Of a stretch of 36,624 nucleotides of DNA, positions 24,048 to 34,388 are shown in pieces. How positions within the stretch are numbered: position 1 is the first letter of the stretch; each line of letters begins with the position of its first letter. The notes below the pieces were generated by a model, which ran no database searches, was not told the DNA's origin, and worked only from the letters and a program-made list of their open reading frames with translations. Made by a program: the position numbers and the translations under genes. The stretch comes from DATFYM01 sp035315065 (GTDB taxonomy: Bacteria; Acidobacteriota; Terriglobia; UBA7540), in the NCBI GenBank assembly GCA_035315065.1, contig DATFYM010000190.1:1-36624 (forward strand), given 5' to 3'.

Positions 24048-25304
24048 ATGAAATACATCAAGTACTCCAAATTCGTTGCCGACCCCTTCGAGGGCATGAG
24101 TGCGGAAGACCTGATGCAACTCCTCCAGGACTTTCTGCTGCAAAGCGGCTTCAACAACGACTACTACGGCTTTTACGAGATGGACCGCGAGCAGACGATG
24201 GAGCGGCTGCACCAGGCTCTGCTCGACGCGCTCCACGAGCAGGGGAAGATTCCGCAGGAGTTGCTTGAGGATTTTCTGAAAAATTCAGAGAATTACGAGG
24301 ATTCACGCCTCTCGGAGCTGATTAACAAGTTGCTGGAGCGCCTCTCCGAAGAAGGCTACATCCGGGTCGATCAACCGAACCAACCAGGCCAGCTCACCCA
24401 GCCGCGCGAGGGGAGCGCCATGCAAGGCTCCGAGGGCCGGGCCAAGTTCGAGCTGACGGACAAGGCCCTCGACTTCCTCGGCTACAAGACGCTCAAGGAT
24501 CTGCTGGGATCGCTCGGCAAGTCGAGTTTCGGGCGTCACGACACGCGCGAGATGGCCACCGGCGTCGAGTCACACGGAGCGACCAAACGCTACGAATTCG
24601 GCGATACGATGAACCTCGACGTGAACGCCACGCTGCTTTCAGCCATCAAGCGCAACGGCCTGCAAGTGCCGCTGGACCTCGACTACAACGACCTCCAGGT
24701 ACACCAGTGCGAGTACCAGAGCTCGTGCGCGACCGTCCTGATGCTCGATTGCAGCCACAGTATGATTCTCTATGGCGAGGACCGCTTCACCCCCGCCAAG
24801 AAGGTGGCGCTGGCTCTCACCCACCTGATCCGCACCCAATATCCTGGCGATTCGCTGCACATGGTGCTGTTCCACGATTCGGCGGAGGAGATTCCGCTCG
24901 GCTCGCTGGCCCAAGTCCAGGTGGGCCCCTACTACACCAATACGCGTGAGGGGTTGCGCCTGGCGCAGCGCATCCTGGCACGGCAACGCAAGGACATGCG
25001 CCAGATCATCATGATCACCGACGGCAAGCCGTCGGCGCTGACACTGGAGGACGGCCGCATTTACAAGAACGCCTTCGGGCTGGACCCGCTGGTGATCTCC
25101 GAGACCCTGCACGAGGTGGCGCGCTGCCGCCGTACCGGCATCCTCATCAATACCTTTATGCTAGCCTCGGACTATAGCTTGGTGAGCTTCGTGCAGAAGG
25201 TCACCGAGATCTGCCGCGGCAAAGCCTACTTCACCACGCCCTATACCCTGGGGCAATACCTGCTGATGGACTACATGCAGAAGAAGGTGAAGCGCGTGCA
25301 TTAA
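24048..25304 (+). CDS. von Willebrand factor A domain protein, partner of the AAA+ ATPase
   Basis: 418 aa. The N-terminal ~200 residues are helical and acidic (LMQLLQDFLLQSGF, QELLEDFLKNSENYED). The VWA domain starts near 225: MLDCSHS carries the MIDAS DxSxS motif (D234), then LIRTQYPGDSLHMVLFHDSAEEI, and ITDGKPS gives the last metal-binding Asp. The domain is complete. VWA/AAA+ pairs act as metal-dependent scaffolds with their ATPase partner (as ChlD with ChlI or CoxE with CoxD). No signal peptide or transmembrane segment was seen, so it is cytosolic. Function beyond the pairing is unknown. Confidence 0.9.
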   Translation: MKYIKYSKFVADPFEGMSAEDLMQLLQDFLLQSGFNNDYYGFYEMDREQTMERLHQALLDALHEQGKIPQELLEDFLKNSENYEDSRLSELINKLLERLSEEGYIRVDQPNQPGQLTQPREGSAMQGSEGRAKFELTDKALDFLGYKTLKDLLGSLGKSSFGRHDTREMATGVESHGATKRYEFGDTMNLDVNATLLSAIKRNGLQVPLDLDYNDLQVHQCEYQSSCATVLMLDCSHSMILYGEDRFTPAKKVALALTHLIRTQYPGDSLHMVLFHDSAEEIPLGSLAQVQVGPYYTNTREGLRLAQRILARQRKDMRQIIMITDGKPSALTLEDGRIYKNAFGLDPLVISETLHEVARCRRTGILINTFMLASDYSLVSFVQKVTEICRGKAYFTTPYTLGQYLLMDYMQKKVKRVH

Positions 25305-25353
25305 GCGGACGTTGGCAGTTCACTGTTCAACGGCGATTGCCTGGCATTCTAAG

Positions 25354-26475
25354 CTACTTCGACCTGCCTTTGGCGCCCGGCTTTCCCTTGGGTGGAGGCG
25401 TGCCTCGTCCCTTCGTGCTGGGACTAGGAACTGGACCCTTGGGCTTGGAGCTGCCTGTAGGCCGCTTGGGCGGTTTCTTCTTCTTCTTCTTTATTGGCGG
25501 AGGATCTGGGGGCGGGGTCGGAGGAACTACGGGGCCCGTCACAGGGGGCGGCAGAGGCGGTTGGCTGTAATCGAAGCAGTCGGCCATGCCGTCCGCCGCC
25601 GCGTCTCGCTGGTTGAGCGACGGCAAACTAAAGAGGTTCTCGCAGAACTTCGTGAGGCTGACGTGAGAGTGCTGGACCTTCGAGATGTACCCAGCTTTAG
25701 CATACGGACTGAGCACCAGGCATGGCACACGGCTTCCATAGCGAAACTGGGTGCCGTCAGTCCACAGCTCCACTTCGGGCGGGTTGACATGGTCATACCA
25801 GCCGCCCCAGTCGTCCCACGTAATGAAGATGGCGGTCGAAGGCCATAGTCCGCCTTGCACCACGGCATTCACCTGGCTCACCGTCCAAGCCATGCCCTTG
25901 GAGACGGAACCCTTTGGATGCTCGTCGAGTCCCGAGGGCGCATACAGAAACGACACCGAAGGGAGCTTGCCCGCCGCCGCATCGGTGGCGAACTGTGCGG
26001 GCTGCACGTTGTTAGGACTGTTGGCCAGGTTAGTGATGTATTTAAACGCGTAACCGCCATAATTGAGCCAGGTGACGCCGGCGGCCGTGAGGTTGGCCGG
26101 CAACGAAGGCAGGTTAAAAGAAGGCGGAGGACCGGGGTTATTGATGATGGGCGAGTCGGCCGCAATCAACATCAGATGATTCGGCGTCGAGTCGCTGGCG
26201 ACATCGGTAAAATAGTTGTCGCAAAGAGTGTACTGTTGGGCGTAAGCGAAGTACGCCGGAATCTGGGCTTGGCTGTATTGCTCGCGAACCGACTTGGTGG
26301 CCCGCTGCAACCATTGGGCATGGGTATTAGAGGGCGTCACGCTGGGCGGGTCGGACGCTGCAGCCAGGGTCGCGTCGCCGTTGGCCCCGGGGAACTTGCC
26401 GAAATAGTTGTCGAAAGTGTGGTTCTCTTTGAAGATGATCACGACGTGGGCGATCGGGCTCTGGGGTGTCGCCAT
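25354..26475 (-). CDS. phosphoesterase family protein (phospholipase C / acid phosphatase type)
   Basis: 373 aa. The family motif ENHTFDNYFG is at ~17-26, and later blocks match the phosphoesterase fold: DNYFTDVASDSTPNH, the TWDDWGGWYDHV metal-binding segment and the final VPCLVLSPYAKAGYISKVQHSHVSLTKFCE. The enzyme would hydrolyse phosphate esters or phospholipids. Homologues are normally exported, but this protein starts directly at MATPQSPIAHVVII with no signal peptide. The C-terminal ~65 residues are Pro-rich, with KKKKKKPPKRP and Gly/Ser/Lys-rich repeats, a disordered tail. GGAGAG lies 7 bp before the ATG. The gene is divergent from the flavoprotein gene at 26692. Confidence 0.85.
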   Translation of the reverse strand: MATPQSPIAHVVIIFKENHTFDNYFGKFPGANGDATLAAASDPPSVTPSNTHAQWLQRATKSVREQYSQAQIPAYFAYAQQYTLCDNYFTDVASDSTPNHLMLIAADSPIINNPGPPPSFNLPSLPANLTAAGVTWLNYGGYAFKYITNLANSPNNVQPAQFATDAAAGKLPSVSFLYAPSGLDEHPKGSVSKGMAWTVSQVNAVVQGGLWPSTAIFITWDDWGGWYDHVNPPEVELWTDGTQFRYGSRVPCLVLSPYAKAGYISKVQHSHVSLTKFCENLFSLPSLNQRDAAADGMADCFDYSQPPLPPPVTGPVVPPTPPPDPPPIKKKKKKPPKRPTGSSKPKGPVPSPSTKGRGTPPPKGKPGAKGRSK

Positions 26476-26691
26476 CGGGGTCTCTCCGCGGCACGATGCC
26501 GGCTTGCGACGCGAATGCCAGCGTGCCGAAAACTGACTGTAGCACAAATCGGCCGCCCAGGCCAATCCGGCTTGATGCGCTTCGGCGCGCGAAGCAGCTT
26601 GAATACGGTGTCGACCGTTTTGCGATAGAATCGCGATTCGTGAGTGCAGCAACGCGGAAGACCCCGAAGATCTGGATCGTAATGAAACCCC
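26476..26691. promoter_or_regulatory. divergent intergenic region
   Basis: 216 bp between the 5' ends of the minus-strand phosphoesterase and the plus-strand flavoprotein gene; both promoters must lie here. No clear -10/-35 pair or operator palindrome was recognised by eye. Confidence 0.35.
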
Positions 26692-28050
26692 ATGGCTGAG
26701 AGGCTCATCGTCATTGGTGGTGTGGCAGCGGGCTTGAGCGCCGCCAGTCGTGCCCGCCGCACCAATCCGTGGCTCGAAATCGTGGTCTACGAAAAAGGCC
26801 CGGACATTTCCTACTCCGCCTGCGGCCTGCCCTATTTCATCGGCGGCTTGGTGCGGCAGGCGGACTCGCTGCGCGTGTACTCGCCGGATTTCTTTCGTGA
26901 GCGGCGGAACATCCGCGTCCTCACCGGCCACGAAGTCACGGAGATCACGACCAGCCGTCACCGGGTAACGGTTGTCCCGCCCGGCGGGGCTGGGATCGAA
27001 GAGGTCCACTACGACCATCTGATCATCGCCACCGGCGCCGCTCCCGCCCGGCCGGATGCTCCCGGCCTTGATTTGCGCGGCGTCTTTCACGTCAACGATC
27101 TCCAGTCGACGCTGGCCCTCCACCGCTATCTGGAGGAGGAGCGCCCGCGCCGGGCGGTGATTGTTGGCGGCGGCTACATCGGCCTGGAGATGGCCGAGGC
27201 GTTGCGCGCGCGCGGCCTGGAGGTGAAGCTGCTCGATCGCTCGGCGCGGCTTTTCGAGGCCGTCGACGAAGATATCAGCGCCGCCGTCGATCGCGAGCTC
27301 GCCAACCACCAGGTGCGTGCTTTCACCCAGGCCGAGGTGACCGCGATCCTCGGCGGCCCGGACGGTCGCGTACGACGCCTGACATGGCAGGGCGGCAGCG
27401 AGGAAACAGATTGCATCGTCCTGGCCACCGGAGTCCGGCCGCGCGTCAAGCTGGCCGAGGAAGCCGGAATCGAGATTGGCCGCACCGGCGCCATCGCGGT
27501 GCGGGATACGATGGAGACCAGCGCCGCCGCCGTCTATGCCGCCGGAGACTGCGCCGAGGCGGCCCACTTGGTGAGCGGCCGACCGGCCTACTTCCCACTC
27601 GGCACCACGGCCAACAAGCAGGGCCGGGTGGCGGGCGAGAACGCGGCCGGAGGCCGGGCGCGCTTTGCGGGAATCGTGGGCACGGCGGTGGTCAAGGTGT
27701 TTTCCCTGGAGGTCGCGCGCACTGGGCTGAGCCTCGCCGAGGCCGCAGCCGAGGGATACAGCGCTTGCGGGGCCACCATCCAAGGCGCCGCCCGCGCCCG
27801 GTACCTCGGCGGACGGGACATCACGGTTAGACTGGTGGCCGATCGTGCGTCGGGCCGCTTGCTGGGCGGTCAGATGATCGGACCCGAGGGCGTCGCGAAG
27901 CGCATTGACGTGATCGCGACGGCGTTGCACGCTCGCATGACCGTGGAGCGCCTCGCGGAGCTCGACCTGAGCTACGCCCCGCCTTTCTCAACCGTGTGGG
28001 ATCCGGTGTTGATCGCGGCCCAGGAGTTGCTGCGAGAACTGCGGCGCTAG
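26692..28050 (+). CDS. CoA-disulfide reductase-like FAD/NAD(P) oxidoreductase
   Basis: 452 aa flavoprotein. The N-terminal FAD motif is IGGVAAGLSAASRAR. The single redox cysteine C44 in SYSACGLPYFIGG is characteristic of CoA-disulfide reductase, NADH oxidase and persulfide reductase relatives rather than of CXXXXC disulfide reductases. The NAD(P) motif VGGGYIGLEMAEALRARG is near 155-172, the second FAD motif VYAAGDCAEA near 283, and the dimerisation domain follows (MIGPEGVAKRIDVIATALHARMT). It probably helps keep CoA or low-molecular-weight thiols reduced. The thiol peroxidase-like gene downstream fits a redox role, but a repeat hairpin separates the two. Confidence 0.9.
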   Translation: MAERLIVIGGVAAGLSAASRARRTNPWLEIVVYEKGPDISYSACGLPYFIGGLVRQADSLRVYSPDFFRERRNIRVLTGHEVTEITTSRHRVTVVPPGGAGIEEVHYDHLIIATGAAPARPDAPGLDLRGVFHVNDLQSTLALHRYLEEERPRRAVIVGGGYIGLEMAEALRARGLEVKLLDRSARLFEAVDEDISAAVDRELANHQVRAFTQAEVTAILGGPDGRVRRLTWQGGSEETDCIVLATGVRPRVKLAEEAGIEIGRTGAIAVRDTMETSAAAVYAAGDCAEAAHLVSGRPAYFPLGTTANKQGRVAGENAAGGRARFAGIVGTAVVKVFSLEVARTGLSLAEAAAEGYSACGATIQGAARARYLGGRDITVRLVADRASGRLLGGQMIGPEGVAKRIDVIATALHARMTVERLAELDLSYAPPFSTVWDPVLIAAQELLRELRR

Positions 28051-28057
28051 GAATAGG

Positions 28058-28133
28058 CGATTGCCGATTGTCGATTGCCGATTGAAAAAGCAAGATCGGT
28101 AGTTCTTCGTTCAATCGTCAATCGTCTATCGGC
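28058..28133. repeat. GATTGCC array hairpin
   Basis: CGATTGCCGATTGTCGATTG (28058-28084) and CAATCGTCAATCGTCTATCG (28112-28133) form complementary arms, starting 7 bp after the stop codon at 28050. Confidence 0.85.
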
Positions 28134-28180
28134 ATCCAGGTGCGGATCGGAAGATGTAAAATAGTCCCGAGGAGGAAGGC

Positions 28181-28669
28181 ATGTCCCTAGTCAGCGCCGG
28201 CCAAGCTGCGCCGCCCTTTGAATTGCGCGGCATCGACGGCCAATCGTACTCGCTGGAGGAGGGGCTCCGGCAAGGGCCAGTCCTAGTGATCTTTTTCAAG
28301 GTGTCGTGCCCCACTTGTCAGTACATGCTTCCGTTCCTGGACCGGCTTCACCAGCGGCTTCCCGGCGCCCGGATTTGGGGCGTCTCCCAGGATAACGAGC
28401 GCGCCAGCCGGCTGTTTGCCGATGAGTTCGGGGTCACGTTTCCCATTCTCATCGACGAGGAGCCGTGGGAGCTGTCGGACGCTTACGGGCTCACGCACGT
28501 TCCCACCTATGTTCTGATTGCCCCCGACGGCCGGGTGGAATTGTCAGGCGACGGATTTGTCAAGAAAGATTTGCTGGTCATCCAGGACTCACTCGTCCGG
28601 CAGTTCACGGTCAAGGTACCGCCACTTTTCGGGTCCACGGAGAAAGTCCCGGAATTCAAGCCCGGCTGA
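28181..28669 (+). CDS. thioredoxin-fold peroxiredoxin/TlpA-like protein
   Basis: 162 aa cytosolic protein. The N-terminal PPFELRGIDGQSYSL and the strand VLVIFFKVSCPTCQY give a CPTC redox site (C43, C46), followed by GVSQDNE, VTFPILIDEE and the cis-Pro loop THVPTYVLIAPDG. A CXXC centre is closer to TlpA/ResA-like thiol oxidoreductases than to the single-Cys peroxidatic site of typical AhpC, but the absence of a signal peptide suggests a cytosolic thiol reductase or atypical peroxiredoxin. GAGGAAGG lies 2-9 bp before the ATG. Confidence 0.87.
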   Translation: MSLVSAGQAAPPFELRGIDGQSYSLEEGLRQGPVLVIFFKVSCPTCQYMLPFLDRLHQRLPGARIWGVSQDNERASRLFADEFGVTFPILIDEEPWELSDAYGLTHVPTYVLIAPDGRVELSGDGFVKKDLLVIQDSLVRQFTVKVPPLFGSTEKVPEFKPG

Positions 28670-28724
28670 CATTCCAAGAACTAGGCTTGGTCCAAGCCGG
28701 GGCATCGAAACTCGAAAAGAGCGT

Positions 28725-28855
28725 GAATCCACCGATTGCACGGATTCGCGCAGATTATGAAGACTTAGGAGATTGACCCGCGGTTACGCCGATTCCGGGC
28801 TGCACCACGGTTTATCTCTTCTGAAGTTTGTGTCATCTGCGTAATCGGTGGATTA
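28725..28855. repeat. ATCCACCGATT / AATCGGTGGATT hairpin
   Basis: GAATCCACCGATTGCACGGA on the left and CTGCGTAATCGGTGGATTA on the right, of the family seen at 20866. The right end touches the stop codon (TAA at 28853-28855, minus strand) of the small gene that follows. Confidence 0.8.
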
Positions 28856-29008
28856 CTCTTCCTCATCCAATCGCTTTTTGTGCTTGGGTGGCTTGCGCTT
28901 CGGGCTGACGAGAGGCGACGTCGGTGGCGGCGAACCGACGCGCCGGCGCGCCTGCCGCTTCACCTCCTTGGCGGCCCGGAAGGGTTTAGGTTTTCGCCGC
29001 TGGGGCAT
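28853..29008 (-). CDS. small basic protein (51 aa)
   Basis: Starts MPQRRKPKPFRAAKEVKRQAR, with a Pro-rich centre GSPPPTSPLV and an ending KPPKHKKRLDEEE. I recall small proteins of this shape (KxxRAAKEVKR ... PPP ... KHKK) as common in Acidobacteriota; the function is unknown, and the basic composition would suit an RNA or ribosome partner. A longer frame upstream runs into selC and is not believed. It lies ~100 bp downstream of selC on the same strand. Confidence 0.6.
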   Translation of the reverse strand: MPQRRKPKPFRAAKEVKRQARRRVGSPPPTSPLVSPKRKPPKHKKRLDEEE

Positions 29009-29107
29009 AGGCAAAAGACCTGTCACTCGCTCTTGCGGAGACCTGCGCGCCCTCGGCAGAAAACGCGCCTGAAACCGAACGGGCGATTCGGCCCGCAAGA
29101 ATGATGC

Positions 29108-29202
29108 TGGCGGAAGTGAGTCGGAATCGAACCGACCGGTCCACCAGAAGCAGACCCACAGGATTTGAAGTCCTGGGCGGACACCAGCCCACATGCACTT
29201 CC
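29108..29202 (-). tRNA. selC: tRNA-Sec (anticodon UCA)
   Basis: Reading the minus strand, GGAAGTG pairs with CACTTCC; the anticodon stem-loop is GGACTTCAAATCC with UCA (29166-29168). A long variable arm (GTGGGTCTGCTTCTGGTGGA region), GGTTCGATTCC T-arm, discriminator G and an encoded CCA complete it. The 95 nt length and UCA anticodon are diagnostic of selenocysteine tRNA. No selA, selB, selD or in-frame UGA selenoprotein gene was recognised in the window. Confidence 0.95.
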
Positions 29203-29208
29203 GTACAG

Positions 29209-29237
29209 ATTCTAAATCACTTTGTTCTTGACTTCCA
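29209..29237 (-). promoter_or_regulatory. selC: candidate promoter of selC
   Basis: On the minus strand TGGAAG (-35, weak), 17 bp spacer, TAGAAT (-10, 5 of 6 to consensus), ending 6 bp before the tRNA 5' end. Assigned by eye. Confidence 0.4.
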
Positions 29238-29305
29238 GCACCGTCCTGAAAAGGATGCGCGACATAAACGTGAAAGGTCCCGAACCTCCTAAGGAGAACA
29301 GATTT

Positions 29306-29356
29306 GTAGCGCGGGCATCTCGCCCGCCGTCTGCGGTCTTTGCCGATTGCCGATTT
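29306..29356. repeat. half GC-rich repeat plus GATTGCC arm
   Basis: GTAGCGCGGGCATCTCGCCC followed by TTGCCGATTGCCGATTTTCG: one arm each of two families, without complementary arms nearby. The rest of 29203-29730 shows no gene. Confidence 0.6.
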
Positions 29357-29730
29357 TCGGTTTCGCGATTAGACACTCCGCAGAGGAGTCTCGTTGCCGA
29401 CCTCGGACCTCGCCGTCCCGCCGCACGGGGATCACACTTATGAATTGCCTGGTCTTGAGCCTCTTGAATCCGAAATCTCCAATGTTGAATCATTGCACTG
29501 GTTGCTGGCCGACCAATTGACTCATGATCTCTCCGCAAACACGGTTTGTAAGTCCTTTCAAATTGAGTAAACGCTTCGTGACCGTGGCGCCATGTTTCTG
29601 GGTCGATGAACGACGACGACAGTCGGCGCTCCCGCTCTGCGTTTAGTTTTTCACACCTTCCTGTAGGGCTGAGTCTTAGCCAGTTTCGCGTTTCGATTTT
29701 CGAAATAGGCTACGGCTTCCCAAGAAAAAG

Positions 29731-29934
29731 CCTCTTGACAGCGGGAAAGATGTTATAATGGCTAACAGCGATGGGGGTTAAGAAAGCCCTTCGCTCTTTC
29801 GGGGTACGCCGTGGCGCCAGCCTTGCGAGTCCCGAAGGCCCGGAGCCTCAAGCTGCGGGATCGCGGCGAGCGAAAGGAAAGCGGCACTGGTAGGGGACAA
29901 GTTCCAAATCCTCTTGCATGGAGGGGTATGCTCC
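29731..29934 (+). promoter_or_regulatory. structured 5' leader of the lytic transglycosylase gene
   Basis: A TATAAT at ~29753-29758 with TTGACA at 29734 (spacing of 13, short for a normal promoter) is followed by a ~170 nt leader that can form several stems: TTCGCTC near 29789 with GAGCGAA near 29869, GCCTTgcgagtcccgAAGGC, and GGAGCC/GGCTCC-like pairs. This arrangement resembles a cis-regulatory RNA, but no known riboswitch core could be matched by eye. GGAGGGG at 29920-29926 is the SD. Confidence 0.35.
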
Positions 29935-30705
29935 ATGGGTAGTTGTCGCCAATCTAGCCTCGCCCTTTGGGTGTGCCTCACTGCGCTCGCTTGGCTATTG
30001 TCACCACCCCAGGTCGTTGCCGCTGAGGGCATCGCCGTCGTCACTAACGAACGCGGGGAGAAGGTCTATGTCAACGACGCGGCAAGCGCCGGGGCAGAAC
30101 GGCAGAGTGCGCTCAAAGGATGCCGCCGTGAATCCTGCACCGGCGGAACCTCCAAGGCCGTAAACTCACAAGCGACGACGCCGGACTCCAACGCCGCGGC
30201 TTCTCCCGCCCCGGCAGCGCCGACGACCTTTGACGATTTGATCGACAAAACCGCGGCCCGCCACCACGTGGACCCCCAACTGGTGGAAGCCGTAGTTCGC
30301 GTCGAGTCGGACGGCAATCCCCACGCGTTTTCGTCCAAGGGCGCCCAAGGGCTGATGCAACTGATTCCAGCCACCGCCCAACGCCTCGGCGTTCAGGACC
30401 CGTACGACCGACGCCAAAACGTCGAGGGCGGGGTTAGTTACCTGCGGTACCTGCTCGACCGGTTTGGCGGAGATGTTTCGCTGGCGCTGGCCGGTTACAA
30501 CGCGGGCGAGAACTCCGTGGTGCGCTCCGGGGGTGTTCCGCCCTTCAAGGAAACGCGGGCCTACGTACGCAGGGTGAACGAGTTGTACGGAGCCGGCGCC
30601 GGAACCGCCGAGTCGTCCGAACAGGCGCCAGCGTCGACACCGGCCGCGCCCGCGATCTACCGGTATGTTGACGGCCAGGGCGTGGTCCATTATACGAATG
30701 AATGA
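29935..30705 (+). CDS. lytic transglycosylase (SLT) with DUF4124-like termini
   Basis: 256 aa. ATG 29935 gives a signal peptide (LALWVCLTALAWLLSPPQVVA) and fits the SD; an upstream in-frame TTG at 29914 is less likely. After a DUF4124-like piece (TNERGEKVYVNDA) and a Pro/Ala linker, the SLT domain covers ~95-200: LVEAVVRVESDGNPHA with the catalytic Glu, SKGAQGLMQLIPATA, and the YNAGE motif in LALAGYNAGENSV. A second DUF4124-like strand (IYRYVDGQGVVHYTNE) closes the protein. It cleaves peptidoglycan glycan strands in the periplasm. The amidase gene follows after a repeat locus, so the two may be a wall-remodelling unit. Confidence 0.93.
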   Translation: MGSCRQSSLALWVCLTALAWLLSPPQVVAAEGIAVVTNERGEKVYVNDAASAGAERQSALKGCRRESCTGGTSKAVNSQATTPDSNAAASPAPAAPTTFDDLIDKTAARHHVDPQLVEAVVRVESDGNPHAFSSKGAQGLMQLIPATAQRLGVQDPYDRRQNVEGGVSYLRYLLDRFGGDVSLALAGYNAGENSVVRSGGVPPFKETRAYVRRVNELYGAGAGTAESSEQAPASTPAAPAIYRYVDGQGVVHYTNE

Positions 30706-30706
30706 C

Positions 30707-30816
30707 ATTGACGATTGAAAGGAATTGCCGATTGCCGATTGCCGATTGACGATTGGAAGAGCGCTCTCGGACAACGCCTCTTTCAATCGTCAATCGACAA
30801 TCGGCAATCGGCAATT
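30707..30816. repeat. GATTGCC array hairpin between transglycosylase and amidase
   Basis: ATTGACGATTG plus GATTGCCGATTGCCGATTG arms to ~30754, an AGAGCGCTCT palindrome, then CAATCGTCAATCGACAATCG arms to 30816. It starts 1 bp after the stop codon at 30705. Confidence 0.85.
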
Positions 30817-30825
30817 CTCCAAGGC

Positions 30826-33135
<2,310 letters not shown>

Positions 33136-33157
33136 CAAAGAATTGACGATTGACGAA

Positions 33158-33261
33158 CATTGAGTCATTGAGCCATCGGGTCATTGAGCCATTGAAGACA
33201 AGAAAGAACGATCCGCTTCCTCTTCAATGGCGCAGTGGTTTAATGACTCAATGACTCAATC
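33158..33261. repeat. ATTGAGTC element, copy 2 (104 bp)
   Basis: Same length as copy 1 (17294-17397) and alignable without gaps, including the non-repeated core GAAGACAAGA ... ATCCGCTTCCTC. A short ATTGACG arm precedes it (33141-33155). It lies between the amidase stop and the next gene. Confidence 0.85.
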
Positions 33262-33296
33262 TTCCCACTAGCCACTTGTTCTGATATGCTTTTAAT

Positions 33297-34388
33297 GTGA
33301 CCCGGCTCCTGGCCAAATCGCTTTCGCTGTGCGGCGCGTGTTTGGTGGTGTGCGCTGCGTCGCTGGCTCAAAAGCCTTCCGTGATACCCCTCGTCCCCGC
33401 CGCCGACTGGCAGATGATCAGCTCCGAGAAGTTGGATGTGGAGGCCGTCAGCCAGTGGGGGGGCGATCCGGCCGTCGACCGGGAGTATGGCGCCAAGGCC
33501 ATCGAGCACCGGCGGTACCGGCTGGAGAACGAGGCAGCCGATGTGGTGCTGGAAGAAGGACCCGACGCGTCCGCCGCCTACGGCCTGCTCACCTATTACC
33601 ACGCCGATTCGATGGAGCCCGTGGCTGGAATCGAGTCAGCGGCGAGCGGATCGAATAAAGCCTTGATGGCGCGCGGGCGTTTCTTCACTCGCATCCTGCC
33701 TCATGCCGGCGCTGGTTTTTCCGCGAACGACCTTCGTGCTCTTCTTACCATGCTGCGGGGTCAGCAACCGGCCTCCGAGGGCGCGGTCGGTTTGCCCACG
33801 CCCCTGCCCGCCATCGGACTCATACCGGGTTCGGAAAGATACTTATTGGGTCCGGTTGCCGCTCGCAACGTATTGCCTTCTCTCCCATCTGAACTGATCG
33901 GATTCTCTCAGGGGGCCGAGATGGAGGTCGCGAGCTACCGATCCAAGGCGGAGAGCCCCGCCGAAAAGCGCGCGATGCTGGTAGCGATCACTTACCCGAC
34001 GTGGCAAATCGCGCGCGAACAATTCGCGATGGTCCAAAAGCAACTCCGGATGAATGAGGGCGACGCATTGATCTTCGGAAACCGAAAAGGGTCATTCGTT
34101 CTTTTGACCTTCAACACCGACGGGAAGTCCGCGGCAAAGATACTCGACCAATTCAATGTGTCAGAGCGCGTGAGTTGGGACCAGAAATATCCTGGAAAAA
34201 AATCGCCGGCGCTTCAGATGTTGGAGATCATTGTCTCCAACCTTATTCTTGTGTTTGCGCTCGTCGGATTCTCGGTGGTGGGTGGGATTGCCATCGTTCT
34301 CGCTAAGCGATTGGCACGCAAATGGTTCCCCGATGGCGCGGACGGGGGCCCGGACGGCGAGGGCTTGGTGGTTCTGAACCTCAGATAG
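33297..34388 (+). CDS. DUF6599-like exported protein with C-terminal anchor
   Basis: 363 aa. A GTG start gives a signal peptide (LLAKSLSLCGACLVVCAASLA). The mature part holds WQMISSEKLDVEAV, YRLENEAADVVLEEG and the GRFFTRILPHA block, then LLGPVAARNVLPSLPSELIGFSQGAEMEVASY, a pattern I recall from the acidobacterial DUF6599 family. A transmembrane helix near 315-335 (NLILVFALVGFSVVGGIAIVL) followed by a basic tail places it in the inner membrane with the main part outside. Function unknown. It may be in the same transcript as the amidase, although a 104 bp repeat lies between. Confidence 0.8.
   Translation: MTRLLAKSLSLCGACLVVCAASLAQKPSVIPLVPAADWQMISSEKLDVEAVSQWGGDPAVDREYGAKAIEHRRYRLENEAADVVLEEGPDASAAYGLLTYYHADSMEPVAGIESAASGSNKALMARGRFFTRILPHAGAGFSANDLRALLTMLRGQQPASEGAVGLPTPLPAIGLIPGSERYLLGPVAARNVLPSLPSELIGFSQGAEMEVASYRSKAESPAEKRAMLVAITYPTWQIAREQFAMVQKQLRMNEGDALIFGNRKGSFVLLTFNTDGKSAAKILDQFNVSERVSWDQKYPGKKSPALQMLEIIVSNLILVFALVGFSVVGGIAIVLAKRLARKWFPDGADGGPDGEGLVVLNLR

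Noticed and set aside
26476..27930. N-terminal extension of the phosphoesterase frame across the flavoprotein gene
   Set aside because: The extension is antisense to the oxidoreductase; the family start and SD are at 26475.
29009..29194. Longer version of the small basic protein (113 codons)
   Set aside because: The extension runs through tRNA-Sec, which is unmistakable, so the ATG at 29008 is used.
30715..30825. Earlier start of the amidase gene
   Set aside because: The extension is purely translated GATTGCC repeat and uses a TTG start without an SD.
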